Positions 47,114 through 56,259 of a stretch of 64,000 nucleotides of DNA are shown here, piece after piece. This DNA comes from Pseudomonas haemolytica (GTDB taxonomy: Bacteria > Pseudomonadota > Gammaproteobacteria > Pseudomonadales > Pseudomonadaceae): positions 186,001 through 250,000 of the forward strand of contig NZ_VOIW01000007.1 in assembly GCF_009659625.1 (NCBI RefSeq), given 5' to 3'. Positions within the stretch are counted from its first letter, which is position 1, and each line of letters begins with the position of its first letter. A program made the position numbers and the translations under genes. The notes under the pieces are model-generated. The model made no database searches, was not told the DNA's origin, and saw nothing but the letters and a program-made list of their open reading frames with translations.

Positions 47114-49252
47114 TTACACCCTGAACTGATCCATCAGTTTCATCTGCTGGCTGGCCAGTGCATTGAGCTGGCTGCTGATCGCCGCCGACTCGGTGGCCTG
47201 GCCGGTGAGGGTTTCGGTCACGGTACGAATCGCCGAAACGTTGCGGTTGACCTCTTCGGCCACCGCGCTCTGCTGTTCGGCGGCGCTGGCGATTTGCAGG
47301 TTCATGTCGCTGATCACCGTGACCGCGTCGCTGATCTTGCCCAGGGCCTGCACGGCTTGATGGATCTGCCCGGCATTGCTCTGGGCCTGGTGCTGGCTGG
47401 AGTGCATGGTCGCCACCACCCCACGGGTGCCGCTCTGGATACGTTCGATCACCAGGCGGATTTCCTCGACGGAGTCCTGGGTGCGCTTGGCCAGGTTGCG
47501 CACTTCGTCGGCCACCACCGCAAATCCACGCCCGCTTTCACCGGCCCGCGCCGCTTCGATTGCCGCATTCAACGCCAGCAGGTTGGTCTGTTCGGCAATG
47601 CTGCGGATTACTTCCAAGACTGAACCGATTTGTTCGCTGTTGACTGCCAGGGCCTCGACTTCAGTCACGGCTTTGCTGACTTCGTCGGCGAGGGTGGTGA
47701 TGTCGCGGGTGCTCTGCTCGATGATCGCCATGCCTTCACGGGCCGACTGATCGGCGCCGCGAGCCGCGCTGGCGGCATTGGAGGCGCTGTTGGCGACGTC
47801 GTGGGCAGTGGCGCTCATTTCATTCGACGCGGTCGCCACCTGGTCGATTTCACGGAACTGCACCTGCATGCCTTCGCTGGTCTGGCGTGCAATGGCCGAC
47901 GATTGATCCGCCGTACCACGGGCTTCGGTGATGCTTTGCTTGATCTGCGCGATGGTTGGCTGCAGCTTGTCGAGGAAGCGGTTGAACCAATTCACCAATT
48001 CGCCCAGTTCGTCTTTCTTGGCGTAGGCCAGGCGTTGGGTGAGGTCGCCGTCGCCGCTGGCGATGTCCTTGAGCATCGCGGCCACGCTGTTGATCGGCCG
48101 GGTCACGCCGGTAGCGGTCAGCCAGATCAGCAGCAAACCCAACAGGCCAGCGGCCGCTGCCACTAGCAAGGCTTTGAGGGTGCCGGTGGCCTGGGCTTCG
48201 TCGAGCACGGCTTGCAGTTTCACGTTATCGGCCAGCATCACCGCTTTTGGCAGCTTGATCACCACGCCCCAGGACTTGGCGTCGGCAATCGGCTTGACCG
48301 GGTACACGGCGCGAATGGTGTCGTCCTGTTCGCGGAGCGCGGGCCGATCGTTTGCAAGCAATTGCACGATCTCTTTGCCTTCGGCGCCGAGACTATCCAT
48401 CAGGTTCTTGCCGACTTTGGCCGGTTCACCGCTGTAGGCCGCGATCAAGCCGGTGCTGGACAGAATCTCCAGGTGCGCTGCGCCGTTGAACACGTCTTTC
48501 TGTGCGGCATCGGTGGTGGCTTGCAAGGCTGTGAGGGCGATGTCGACACCGACGACGCCGATGACTTTGCCGTCGACTATCAAGGGCAGGGAAATGGTAG
48601 TCATCAGTACCGGCTTATTGGCAACCGTGTCTTCGTACGGGTCCAGCAGGCAAGTACTGCGAGTGTCTCGTGGGCAGGTATACCAAATGTTGTAGGGCGT
48701 GCCGTTGAGGTTGAGGGTGGTCTTGGTCAGGTCATCCTCGACCATGATGGTGTTCAGGCTCTCGCCGCCGGCACGGCTCCAGTAGCTGGAAAAGCGCCCT
48801 TTCTCGTTGGAGACGCGCGCCTTGTCGTCGACGAAGTCGCTGTCCTTGCCATCCAGCCCGTTGGGTTCGAACGACAGCCAGATGCCCAGCACCTTAGTGT
48901 TGCGCTCGAACGCGGTTTTTATGCTCTGGTTGATTTCTTCGCGCAGGGCACCGGCTTCAAGGGAACGCTTGGTCCCCAGCTGACGCAGGTCTTTGATCTG
49001 GTCGGCGAGGGCGGTGACTACCAGCAGGTTTTCACCGAACGTTTTCTGCAATTGCCCCGCCTGCTCCGCCGCTTTGGCTTGCAGCAGTTGTTCCACGCTG
49101 GCAGTCAGCATTCGTGAGCTTGAATCACTGACCAATAGGTCGTTCTGGTTGGTGTTGTAGATATTGATGCCGACCACCAGTGCAATCACCCCCAACAGGC
49201 AGAGGCCGGAGAGCAGCACGATTTTCAAGCGGATGGAGAGGGTGTCGAACAT
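47114..49252 (-). CDS. Methyl-accepting chemotaxis protein with large double-Cache-type sensor
   Basis: 712 residues from ATG 49252 (MFDTLSIRLKIVLLSGLCL); a longer frame from 49327 is less likely. Membrane helix ~8-30, then a periplasmic region of about 340 residues (ISLPLIVDGKVIGVVGVDIAL is Cache-like), a second helix ~363-383, HAMP, and a signalling hairpin with the conserved tip EQTNLLALNAAIEAARAGE. The periplasmic part is some 60-80 residues longer than that of PctA-type receptors. No C-terminal CheR pentapeptide. Ligand unknown. A FliA-like promoter lies upstream. Confidence 0.9.
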   Translation of the reverse strand: MFDTLSIRLKIVLLSGLCLLGVIALVVGINIYNTNQNDLLVSDSSSRMLTASVEQLLQAKAAEQAGQLQKTFGENLLVVTALADQIKDLRQLGTKRSLEAGALREEINQSIKTAFERNTKVLGIWLSFEPNGLDGKDSDFVDDKARVSNEKGRFSSYWSRAGGESLNTIMVEDDLTKTTLNLNGTPYNIWYTCPRDTRSTCLLDPYEDTVANKPVLMTTISLPLIVDGKVIGVVGVDIALTALQATTDAAQKDVFNGAAHLEILSSTGLIAAYSGEPAKVGKNLMDSLGAEGKEIVQLLANDRPALREQDDTIRAVYPVKPIADAKSWGVVIKLPKAVMLADNVKLQAVLDEAQATGTLKALLVAAAAGLLGLLLIWLTATGVTRPINSVAAMLKDIASGDGDLTQRLAYAKKDELGELVNWFNRFLDKLQPTIAQIKQSITEARGTADQSSAIARQTSEGMQVQFREIDQVATASNEMSATAHDVANSASNAASAARGADQSAREGMAIIEQSTRDITTLADEVSKAVTEVEALAVNSEQIGSVLEVIRSIAEQTNLLALNAAIEAARAGESGRGFAVVADEVRNLAKRTQDSVEEIRLVIERIQSGTRGVVATMHSSQHQAQSNAGQIHQAVQALGKISDAVTVISDMNLQIASAAEQQSAVAEEVNRNVSAIRTVTETLTGQATESAAISSQLNALASQQMKLMDQFRV

Positions 49253-49324
49253 AGGTTCACTCACGAATGGTCTTGTTGGAATGCAAGCAAAGCGAGCCAA
49301 GTCCATTCGGCGCCATGCCTGAAA

Positions 49325-49350
49325 CATCGGCGTAACAAGTCAATTCATGA
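49325..49350 (-). promoter_or_regulatory. Candidate FliA (sigma-28) promoter for the chemoreceptor
   Basis: On the minus strand TCATG-N14-GCCGATG, near the sigma-28 pattern TAAAG/TCAAG-N14-15-GCCGATA, about 75 bases before the start codon. Chemoreceptor genes are usual FliA targets. Confidence 0.5.
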
Positions 49351-49391
49351 GGAATAGGCGATGAGCGGTAGGAAAGTGCCTACATGCAGCC

Positions 49392-49793
49392 TTACACGGG
49401 GCGTGCGAGCTGCTCGGGGCGGGACCAGATCCACAGGTTACCCAGGCTCATCCCGGCGATTGCCAGGTACACCGGCCAGCCGTGATCCAGCATCACCAGC
49501 ATCAAAACGGCACACAGCAACATGCTCACGGTGGCGCTGACCTTGGCCCGGCGCGCAATGATCTTGCCGTTACGCCAGTTGAACAGGATCGGGCCGAACA
49601 GGCGGTGGTTTTCCAGCCAGGCGCTGAGGCGCGGTGAGCTTTTGGTGGCGGCCCAGGCGGCGAGCAGGATGAATTCGGTGGTCGGCAAACCCGGTATCAC
49701 AATCGCCACTAAACCGATCCCCAGGCTGACGTAGGCCAGCAGCCCGTAGAGGAACTGGGCGATCTTGGAGGAGGATTGGGTTTTGCCGGTCAT
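49392..49793 (-). CDS. YbaN/DUF454 family membrane protein
   Basis: 133 residues with hydrophobic helices near 15-40 and 85-120. LGIGLVAIVIPGLPTTEFILLAAW and the SSPRLSAWLENHRLFGPILFNWR segment are typical of DUF454. Function unknown; in some bacteria it lies near haem-uptake genes, and here hemO is the next gene on the same strand (166 bases downstream, past a REPIN). Confidence 0.85.
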   Translation of the reverse strand: MTGKTQSSSKIAQFLYGLLAYVSLGIGLVAIVIPGLPTTEFILLAAWAATKSSPRLSAWLENHRLFGPILFNWRNGKIIARRAKVSATVSMLLCAVLMLVMLDHGWPVYLAIAGMSLGNLWIWSRPEQLARPV

Positions 49794-49841
49794 AAGAGCG
49801 ATTTATAAGCGAATGGAATATTCAAGTTGAAATCGGATCAA

Positions 49842-49934
49842 CCTGTGGGAGCGGGCTTGCTCGCGAATGCGGTCTATCAGTCACGGATGTATTGACTGTC
49901 ACACCGCTTTCGCGAGCAAGCCCGCTCCCACAGG
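49842..49934. repeat. REPIN of the GCGGGCTTGCTCGCGAA type
   Basis: Arms CCTGTGGGAGCGGGCTTGCT and AGCAAGCCCGCTCCCACAGG around a ~53-base centre. The core sequence differs from the recJ- and ampG-side elements, so it belongs to another REP class. Confidence 0.9.
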
Positions 49935-49958
49935 TCTAATTGCATTTCAATTTCGGAA

Positions 49959-50567
49959 TCAGGCTAGTTCAGGGGCCGTAGCGTACGCCTGTTCCAGCAA
50001 CACGGTGAAGCGTACAAACGCATCGATCGCGCCTTTCTCCACGGCGGCTTCTTCTTCAGCGCTGAATTCCAGGCCGTCGAGGGTGCGGGTGAAGCTCTTC
50101 CAGCCTTCGGCGCGGCCACCGGCCGGCTCGCCCAGGTGACGGGCACCGAAAGTTTCGCTCAGGCCCAGGCCCACGGCGCGCTTGATCAGGAACGCAGCGC
50201 CCAGCTTGGAACCTTCGGACACAAACAGCCAGCCCAGGGCTTCGGCCTTGCTCGGGTTGTTCACCGCACCGGCGACTGGGGCCGGGATTTCGGTGTCGAG
50301 GTCCGCCAGGTCGAGCTTGGCCGCTTCGGCGCGGCAGCGTGCAGCCAGGTCAGGGACGATCTTGATCAGTTCGGCATCGTTGTACAGGGCTACCAGCTCC
50401 GACTGGAAAAGGTACTGAGCCACCACGAAACGGGCGAAGTTGGCTTGGGTTTCGAACGGGGCGTGAGCCTTCACCAGCGCATCGAGCTTGGTGTGTGGCG
50501 CGTTGGTGATCTGGTTCAGGCGCTGGGAGCGCAGGCTTGGGCGTTCTGCGGTAGGAGAAGCGGTCAT
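49959..50567 (-). CDS. hemO: Biliverdin-forming haem oxygenase HemO/PigA
   Basis: Opens imported haem to release iron. 202 residues from ATG 50567, preceded by AAGGAC at 7 bases. The all-helical fold is shown by QRLNQITNAPHTKLDALV with proximal histidine H25, and by ALGWLFVSEGSKLGAAFLIKRA. It lies downstream of the haem receptor on the same strand, behind a terminator-like stem, so expression may be partly separate from the receptor. Confidence 0.93.
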   Translation of the reverse strand: MTASPTAERPSLRSQRLNQITNAPHTKLDALVKAHAPFETQANFARFVVAQYLFQSELVALYNDAELIKIVPDLAARCRAEAAKLDLADLDTEIPAPVAGAVNNPSKAEALGWLFVSEGSKLGAAFLIKRAVGLGLSETFGARHLGEPAGGRAEGWKSFTRTLDGLEFSAEEEAAVEKGAIDAFVRFTVLLEQAYATAPELA

Positions 50568-50652
50568 GAAAAAAGTCCTTGAGAAGGGGGAGCGCCTGGG
50601 TGCCCTAAAGAGAGCTGTTATCAACTAGACGAACAAGAAGACGCGGCACAGT

Positions 50653-50696
50653 AAAAAATCCTCACCCCGCCGCTGATTGATTCCGGCGAGGTGAGG
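50653..50696 (-). terminator. Terminator-like stem between the haem receptor and hemO
   Basis: On the minus strand CTCACC...GGTGAG with inner CGCCG / CGGCG pairing is followed by a T-run (six A at 50653-50658 on the plus strand). It starts soon after the receptor stop. Confidence 0.75.
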
Positions 50697-50704
50697 CGGG
50701 TGGA

Positions 50705-53266
50705 TCAGATGTCCCAGATCAGGTTGATCGCAACGTTGCGACCCGGCTGGGTCAGGCGGTCGAGGTTGGCCGGGCCGGTCACCGCCGCTTCGCCGACGCT
50801 GTCGTAGCTGCGCACGTCATCCCAGTTCCAGTACTTCTTGTTCGTGAGGTTGTAGAGGCCACCATTGAGGGTGACGTCGTTGGTGACCTTGTAGTAGGCG
50901 GTCAGGTCGAGGATGCCGAAGCCTGGGGTCTTGAACGGGCCGTCGGTGCTGCCGTCGGGCGCGTGGAAGGTGCTGCTGTCGACGCGATTCTGCTTCTTCA
51001 CCAAGGTCCAGCTCAGCAGGCCACCGTAGTTGTCCTGGTCGTAGCCCAGGCCAAACACGCCCTTGAGTGGGTTGACGCTGTTGAGCGGCTGGCCATTGTC
51101 GTCGTTGCGGCCGTAGATGTAGGCAATCGAGCCTTGGGTATACAGGCCCTTCGGCGCGCCGAAGGCGTCCAGGTTCAGGCGGCCCTTGGCTTCCGCGCCC
51201 TTGATGGTGGCGCGCTTGATGTTGACGGCCTTGAACTGCTCCACGGTGCCGCCGACCACGGCGTTGTCTTCGTCGATAAAGTCACGGTACTTGTTGTAGT
51301 ACACCGCGATATCGAAGGAACCCTCGTCAAACTTGCCGCGAATCCCGGTTTCGATGCCTTTGCTGGTTTCCGGCTTGAGGTCGGGGTTGGGTTCGACGGT
51401 GTAGCCCAGGTTGAGGTTTTCGAAGCGACCGTACAGGGCCTTGGCGGACGGGGTACGGAAGCCCTCGGCGTATTGGCCGAACCAGGTGTAGTTATCGGTC
51501 AGAGCATAGGTCAGGCCGAATTTGGGCGTTACGCGGTGCCAGGTTTTGTCTTTGCCGTCGACGGTATATTCGCCGGTCGGGTTGACGGTGCTGAGGAATT
51601 CCTCGGTCAGCTTGGGCTTGAGCCGGGTGTAGTCATAACGCACGGCGGGCAGAAAGGTCCATTTGTCCCAGGTGATCTGGTCCTGGGCGAACAGCGAGTA
51701 GGTGTTGATGGTCGGGTCGGGGAAGTCGCTGGCCTTCTTCACGCTGTCGCCCGCTTGCGGGCTGGGCGCGCCGATCGCCGTGCAACCGGAGCCCACCGCC
51801 AGGCACGAGGCCGAGCCTTCGCGGGAGCCGGTGACTTTCTGCTGCTTGAGGGTGGTGCCATAGGTTACTTGGTGGTCGGTCTCACCGAGGCTGAAAGCCT
51901 TGTCCAACTGAGCGTCGAAGACCCACTGTTTTTCTTCGTAAAGGGTGTCGCGGGTGCGCAGGACGCGACGGCCAGCCTGGTAGATTTCGGCGGTGGTCTG
52001 GTCGGTCTTGGCGATCTGGTAGTTGAGGCTGGTCTTGATGTGGTCGGCAATCGGCGATTCAAGGGCGAAGGTGTTTTCCAGGCCGAAGCGCTCGCGGGTG
52101 ATGGTGTCGTTGCCCGAGCGGGCACGGTAGAGGTTCATGCCCCGGCCACCGATGAACGGGCCGCCCACGGCGTTCTTCAGATTGACGTCGCGATCATCCT
52201 TGAACTTCTCGTAGGTCAGGCCCAGGCGGTTGTCATCGCCATAGTTCCAGCCCAGCTTGGCCAGTATGTTGGTGGTGCGCGCATCTTCCGGGTTGGCGCC
52301 GGTGCGGGCCAGGCCGGTGGCGTTGTTGCCGTCGTAGGATTCGGTTTCATGGCCATTGCGCTGGCTCAGGTGCAGCAAGCCGTCGAAGTCCTGTACACGC
52401 CCGGCGAAGGTGCCGGAGGTCAGCCAGCTCTCGTCGGCGGAGCTGTAGCCGGTCTTCAGGCGGGCGCCGACGTCTTTGCCGGGCTTGATGATGTCATCCG
52501 GGTCGAGGGTGAAATAACTCACCGCACCGCCAATGGCGCTGCTGCCGTAAAGGGCCGAGGCCGGGCCGCGCAGGATTTCCACGCGCTTGACGATTTCCGG
52601 GTCGACGTAGTTGCGGCGGGTCTTGGCGTAGGGGCCGTTGAAGAAGTTGTTGGGCACTTCGACGCCATCCACCTGGGTGAGGACGCGGTCGCCGTCGATA
52701 CCACGGATGTTGTAGCCCGCGTTACCCGAACGGGTACCGGCGCCGCCGACGGAAACGCCGGGTTCGTAGCGCACCAGTTCACGGATGTTGTTGGTGTTCT
52801 GGCGGTCCAGTTCCTGGCGGTCGTGCACGCTGACGGTGCTCGGTACGCTGTTCACATCCTGTTCGTTACGGGTGGCGCTGATGGTCACCTGTTGCAGGTT
52901 GAGGGCGCCGCCCGCTGCACGTTTCTCCAGCACGATATTGTTACTGCCCAGTTTGCGGTAGCTCAGGTTGGTCCCCGCCAACAGCCGGTCCAGGGCTTTT
53001 TCCGGCGACAACGGGCCACGAACGCCAGGGGACGACACACCCTGGCCCAGCTCAGCCGGCAGGCCGACTTGCCAACCCGTCACCGCAGTAAAAGCGTTGA
53101 GTGCCGACACCAGTGGTTGCTGCTCGATGCTGAACGTGTAATTTGCGTGGCTGCGTTGGGCCGGTTCGGCGGCGGCGGCCATGACCGGCGCGCCAGCCAG
53201 CAGGATCGCGGCGGTCAGCAAGGACAAAACGGGCGAAGAACACCGGCGGTTGAAACGAGAGGACAT
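50705..53266 (-). CDS. TonB-dependent haem/haemoglobin receptor with signalling domain (HxuA-like)
   Basis: 853 residues from ATG 53266, preceded by GGAG. Signal peptide (to about residue 33), then an STN signalling domain (YTFSIEQQPLVSALNAFTAVTGWQV, residues ~43-115) that contacts the anti-sigma factor. Plug domain from QVTISATRNEQDVNSVPSTV, and a beta-barrel ending in the aromatic INLIWDI. The haemoglobin-receptor-type region FRTPSAKALYGRFEN is visible. The gene set sigma/FecR/receptor matches the Hxu haem signalling system of P. aeruginosa in order and length (family knowledge). Substrate is inferred from that and from hemO next door. Confidence 0.9.
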   Translation of the reverse strand: MSSRFNRRCSSPVLSLLTAAILLAGAPVMAAAAEPAQRSHANYTFSIEQQPLVSALNAFTAVTGWQVGLPAELGQGVSSPGVRGPLSPEKALDRLLAGTNLSYRKLGSNNIVLEKRAAGGALNLQQVTISATRNEQDVNSVPSTVSVHDRQELDRQNTNNIRELVRYEPGVSVGGAGTRSGNAGYNIRGIDGDRVLTQVDGVEVPNNFFNGPYAKTRRNYVDPEIVKRVEILRGPASALYGSSAIGGAVSYFTLDPDDIIKPGKDVGARLKTGYSSADESWLTSGTFAGRVQDFDGLLHLSQRNGHETESYDGNNATGLARTGANPEDARTTNILAKLGWNYGDDNRLGLTYEKFKDDRDVNLKNAVGGPFIGGRGMNLYRARSGNDTITRERFGLENTFALESPIADHIKTSLNYQIAKTDQTTAEIYQAGRRVLRTRDTLYEEKQWVFDAQLDKAFSLGETDHQVTYGTTLKQQKVTGSREGSASCLAVGSGCTAIGAPSPQAGDSVKKASDFPDPTINTYSLFAQDQITWDKWTFLPAVRYDYTRLKPKLTEEFLSTVNPTGEYTVDGKDKTWHRVTPKFGLTYALTDNYTWFGQYAEGFRTPSAKALYGRFENLNLGYTVEPNPDLKPETSKGIETGIRGKFDEGSFDIAVYYNKYRDFIDEDNAVVGGTVEQFKAVNIKRATIKGAEAKGRLNLDAFGAPKGLYTQGSIAYIYGRNDDNGQPLNSVNPLKGVFGLGYDQDNYGGLLSWTLVKKQNRVDSSTFHAPDGSTDGPFKTPGFGILDLTAYYKVTNDVTLNGGLYNLTNKKYWNWDDVRSYDSVGEAAVTGPANLDRLTQPGRNVAINLIWDI

Positions 53267-53367
53267 CGAGAGCGCTCCGGGGAATACGAATCTTATAGTT
53301 GCGAACCGAACCAAATAGGAATCAGTTGCATTGGCTAAGACGAGACGTACCACCGTGCACTATCGAG

Positions 53368-53386
53368 TAAAAATAATTCTCATTTA
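53368..53386 (-). promoter_or_regulatory. Possible Fur/ECF control region before the receptor
   Basis: An A/T-rich partial palindrome around ATGAGAATTATTTTTA on the minus strand, overlapping the FecR stop and about 100 bases before the receptor start. It may be a degenerate Fur site or part of the sigma-factor promoter. Confidence 0.35.
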
Positions 53387-54352
53387 GTTCAAGATCACCA
53401 ACGCTGGGTATTCCGACAGCTTGGCCGAGGTGATGTGGGCCAGGGAGCGCACCACGTCCAGAGGCTGGTCGAGGCGGTAGTTGCCAGTGACGGCGACGCT
53501 GGCCAGTTGTTCGTTGTTGTTGACGATCCAGCCCGGGTAATAGCGGCGCAGTTCGGCCAGCACTTCGCTCATCGGGCAGTTTTCGAACACCAGCCGGCCC
53601 TGGACCCAGGCCAGATCCTTGCTGGCATCCAGCTTGGCCGGCTGGCCGAAACCCTTGGGGCCGATGCGGATACTTTCGCCGGCACTCAGACGTACGCGGG
53701 CATCGTCGAAGGTATTGCTCAGGTCGACATCGCCGCGTTGCACCTGTACCTGGGCTTCGCCATTGAGGTAGCGCACGGCAAAAGCGGTGTCGCGCACGCT
53801 GGCGCGCACGGGGCCGGCGTCGATTTCCAGGGGCAGGCCGCGGGTGGGGGCGATTTCGAAAAACGCTTCGCCCTGGTACAGGCGCGCAATGCGCTGGTGG
53901 TCCTTGATGCTGCTGGAAAACGCCGAGTTGGTGTTCAGCAGCACCTTGGAGCCATCATCCAGTTGCAGGCGCTGGCGCTCGCCGACGACGGTGAGATGGT
54001 CGGCCTGCAGACGCACCGGCAGGTTGCTGAAACTGAACAGGCCAATCAGCAGCACAGCGGCGGTGGCCAGGGGTTTCCAATGCGGTTTTATCCGGCGCCA
54101 GCCGCTCGGCTTGCGCGGCGCTGCGAGGGCCACCGCGGCGCTGTGTACCGGCGCACCACCCCAGGCGGCTTGGGCCTTGCTGAAGGCGTGGACGTGTGCC
54201 GGGTCCTTGGCCAGCCAGGCGTCGAACTCAGCCTGCTGCCCGGGTTGCGGGCACTGCAAGGCGATCAGCCAATCGAGGGCTTGGTCCATGGCCGTGTCTT
54301 GCAACACCTCATGAGCCAGCTCATGGGGGCGCAGTTTATTCGGGTCCGTCAC
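53384..54352 (-). CDS. FecR-family anti-sigma/signal-transducer protein
   Basis: 322 residues from a GTG at 54352, with GAGGAA upstream. N-terminal cytosolic anti-sigma part (DUF4880-like: ALDWLIALQCPQPGQQAEFDAWLAKDP), one membrane helix (WKPLATAAVLLIGLFSFSN, ~92-110), then the periplasmic FecR domain (DGSKVLLNTNSAFSSS, YQGEAFFEIAPTRGLPLEI). It holds the sigma factor until the receptor STN domain signals. Lies between the sigma gene and the receptor gene, the classic order. Confidence 0.93.
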   Translation of the reverse strand: MTDPNKLRPHELAHEVLQDTAMDQALDWLIALQCPQPGQQAEFDAWLAKDPAHVHAFSKAQAAWGGAPVHSAAVALAAPRKPSGWRRIKPHWKPLATAAVLLIGLFSFSNLPVRLQADHLTVVGERQRLQLDDGSKVLLNTNSAFSSSIKDHQRIARLYQGEAFFEIAPTRGLPLEIDAGPVRASVRDTAFAVRYLNGEAQVQVQRGDVDLSNTFDDARVRLSAGESIRIGPKGFGQPAKLDASKDLAWVQGRLVFENCPMSEVLAELRRYYPGWIVNNNEQLASVAVTGNYRLDQPLDVVRSLAHITSAKLSEYPALVILN

Positions 54353-54426
54353 GGTGTTCCTCGGGTCTTCGCCACGTTCTATTCATCATTCCTACAGCTT
54401 GGATCGACACCTCTGTGGGGTGAAGC

Positions 54427-54945
54427 TTAAGGCTGATCCAGCCGTTCGGCCACACCTACACAGATGGCCATGATCAATTTCAGTTCTTTTTGCACGGTGC
54501 TCAAGGACACGCCCAATTGATCGGCAATTTCCTGATAGCTGCAACCGTGCAGGCGACTGAGGATGAAAATCCGCTGCTGGCGGGCGCTCAACTGGCCGAG
54601 GCTGACACTCAGGTGCTCAAGCAGTTGCTCGGCCTGGGTGGCTTCTTCAGGTGTGCTGACCGGGGCGGCGACGCTTTGCAGGACATCCAGCGGCACATCT
54701 TCCTGCAGCGTACGGGCCTGGATCCGACGCGCGCGCAAGTGATCCAGCGCCAGGTTCCGCGCCGTCTGGTAGACAAAAGGCTCAAGGTGGTCGATTGGCC
54801 GCTCGCTCAGGGCCCGGGTCACGCGCAGGTAGGTTTCCTGCAACAGGTCCTCGGCAGTGCTGTGGTTATTCACCATCCGCTGCAAGGTGCGTAGCAGAAT
54901 CACCCGTTGGGTGAGAAAGACTTGGTTGAAGCGAGATTGGCTCAC
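54427..54945 (-). CDS. ECF sigma factor, FecI/HxuI-like
   Basis: 172 residues from a GTG at 54945. Region 2 (TAEDLLQETYLRVTRAL, then EPFVYQTARNLALDHLRARR) and region 4 (LPARQQ-like LSARQQRIFILSRLHGCSYQEIADQLGVS, in two pieces) are clear. It would direct transcription of the adjacent haem receptor. The strong Fur box at 54971 lies just upstream, so iron represses the whole cascade. Confidence 0.92.
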   Translation of the reverse strand: MSQSRFNQVFLTQRVILLRTLQRMVNNHSTAEDLLQETYLRVTRALSERPIDHLEPFVYQTARNLALDHLRARRIQARTLQEDVPLDVLQSVAAPVSTPEEATQAEQLLEHLSVSLGQLSARQQRIFILSRLHGCSYQEIADQLGVSLSTVQKELKLIMAICVGVAERLDQP

Positions 54946-54970
54946 AGTGATACCAGACCGATTTGCAGCG

Positions 54971-54989
54971 AATGATAATGCTTATCATC
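54971..54989 (-). promoter_or_regulatory. Fur box upstream of the ECF sigma gene
   Basis: AATGATAATGCTTATCATC, nearly a perfect palindrome (TGATAA / TTATCA) and close to the 19-base Fur consensus. It is 26 bases before the sigma-factor start codon. Confidence 0.88.
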
Positions 54990-55053
54990 AACTGAAATGG
55001 CAAGTGGCTATTTCTGTGGGCCAGCGCAGGTGCAAGGAAATGCCCAAACCCCA

Positions 55054-55144
55054 TGTGGGAGCGGGCTTGCTCGCGAATGCGGCGTGTCAGTCAGCGAATA
55101 GGCCAGCTGAACCACCGCATTCGCGAGCAAGCCCGCTCCCACAC
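55054..55144. repeat. REPIN of the GCGGGCTTGCTCGCGAA type
   Basis: Arms TGTGGGAGCGGGCTTGCTCG and its complement (CGAGCAAGCCCGCTCCCACA) with a ~51-base centre, same class as 49842. It lies 28 bases after the gap stop codon (on the minus strand). Confidence 0.9.
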
Positions 55145-55171
55145 AAGTCCGACTCCCATAAAAGGGTGGGG

Positions 55172-56173
55172 TTACTCGGCGTTGCACAGCGCCAGGCAGT
55201 TATCCAGCATGCGGTTGGAGAAGCCCCACTCGTTGTCGTACCACGCCAGCACTTTGAGCAGCTTGCCGCTGACCTTGGTGTGGTTGGCATCGAAGATCGA
55301 CGACAGCGGGTTATGGTTGAAGTCACTGGAGACCAGCGGCAGGGTGTTGTAACCGAGGATCTTCGAGTGCTGGCTGGCCTGTTTCAGCAGGGCATTGACT
55401 TCATCGGCCGTGGCTTCTTTCTTCAACTGCACGGTGAGGTCCACCAGGGACACGTTGATCACCGGCACGCGCACTGCCATCCCGGTCAGCTTGCCCGCCA
55501 GCTCCGGCAGCACCAGGCCAACCGCTTCAGCGGCGCCGGTCTTGCTCGGGATCATGTTCTGGGTAGCCGAGCGCGCGCGGTACGGATCGGTGTGGTAGAC
55601 GTCGGTGAGGTTCTGGTCATTGGTGTAGGCGTGAATGGTGGTCATCAGGCCACTTTCGATGCCCAGCTCGCGGTGCAGCACCTGGGCCACCGGCGCCAGG
55701 CAGTTGGTGGTGCACGACGCATTGGAGATGATCTGGTGGGACTGACGCAAAATGTCATGGTTCACCCCGTAGACCACGGTGGCGTCTGCACCCTTGGCCG
55801 GTGCCGAGATGATCACCTTGCGCGCGCCGGCGGTAATATGGGCGGCAGCCTTGTCACGGTCGGTGAACAGACCGGTGCATTCGAACACCACGTCGATCTT
55901 GTGCGCAGCCCACGGCAGGTCGGCGGGGTTGCGAATGGCACTGACGGCAATCCGGTCACCATTGACGGTCAGGCTTTCCTGATCGTGGGCAACCTCTGCA
56001 TCGAAAGTGCCATGTACGGTGTCGTACTTGAGCAGGTGTGCATTGATCGAGCTGTCGCCCAGATCATTGATGGCGACGATCTGCAAATCCTGGCGATAGC
56101 CTTGGGTATACAGTGCGCGCAGGACATTACGGCCGATACGGCCAAAACCATTGATTGCGATACGAAGAGTCAT
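55172..56173 (-). CDS. gap: Glyceraldehyde-3-phosphate dehydrogenase, type I
   Basis: 333 residues. NAD-binding INGFGRIGRNVLRA at the N-terminus and catalytic C154 in SNASCTTNCLAP. In Pseudomonas this copy (gap-1) serves glucose catabolism after the Entner-Doudoroff split and is repressed by HexR. That fits the divergent placement to edd-glk and the HexR-type box 24 bases upstream of its start. Confidence 0.95.
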   Translation of the reverse strand: MTLRIAINGFGRIGRNVLRALYTQGYRQDLQIVAINDLGDSSINAHLLKYDTVHGTFDAEVAHDQESLTVNGDRIAVSAIRNPADLPWAAHKIDVVFECTGLFTDRDKAAAHITAGARKVIISAPAKGADATVVYGVNHDILRQSHQIISNASCTTNCLAPVAQVLHRELGIESGLMTTIHAYTNDQNLTDVYHTDPYRARSATQNMIPSKTGAAEAVGLVLPELAGKLTGMAVRVPVINVSLVDLTVQLKKEATADEVNALLKQASQHSKILGYNTLPLVSSDFNHNPLSSIFDANHTKVSGKLLKVLAWYDNEWGFSNRMLDNCLALCNAE

Positions 56174-56197
56174 TGGAAAGTGCCTGTCGTCGATTTG

Positions 56198-56212
56198 TTG
56201 TAAGAATTACAA
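56198..56212. promoter_or_regulatory. HexR box on the gap side
   Basis: TTGTAAGAATTACAA, a TTGT-N7-ACAA palindrome matching the HexR operator. It is 25 bases before the gap start. Confidence 0.85.
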
Positions 56213-56259
56213 GATTATTCGCATAAAAATAGAAAACAAGCCTTTTTAGTGGCAATATT

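Noticed and set aside
50963..53338. 791-codon open frame on the plus strand opposite the haem receptor
   Set aside because: Same codon-bias shadow; low-complexity Val/Gly/Ala-rich translation and no plausible ribosome site.
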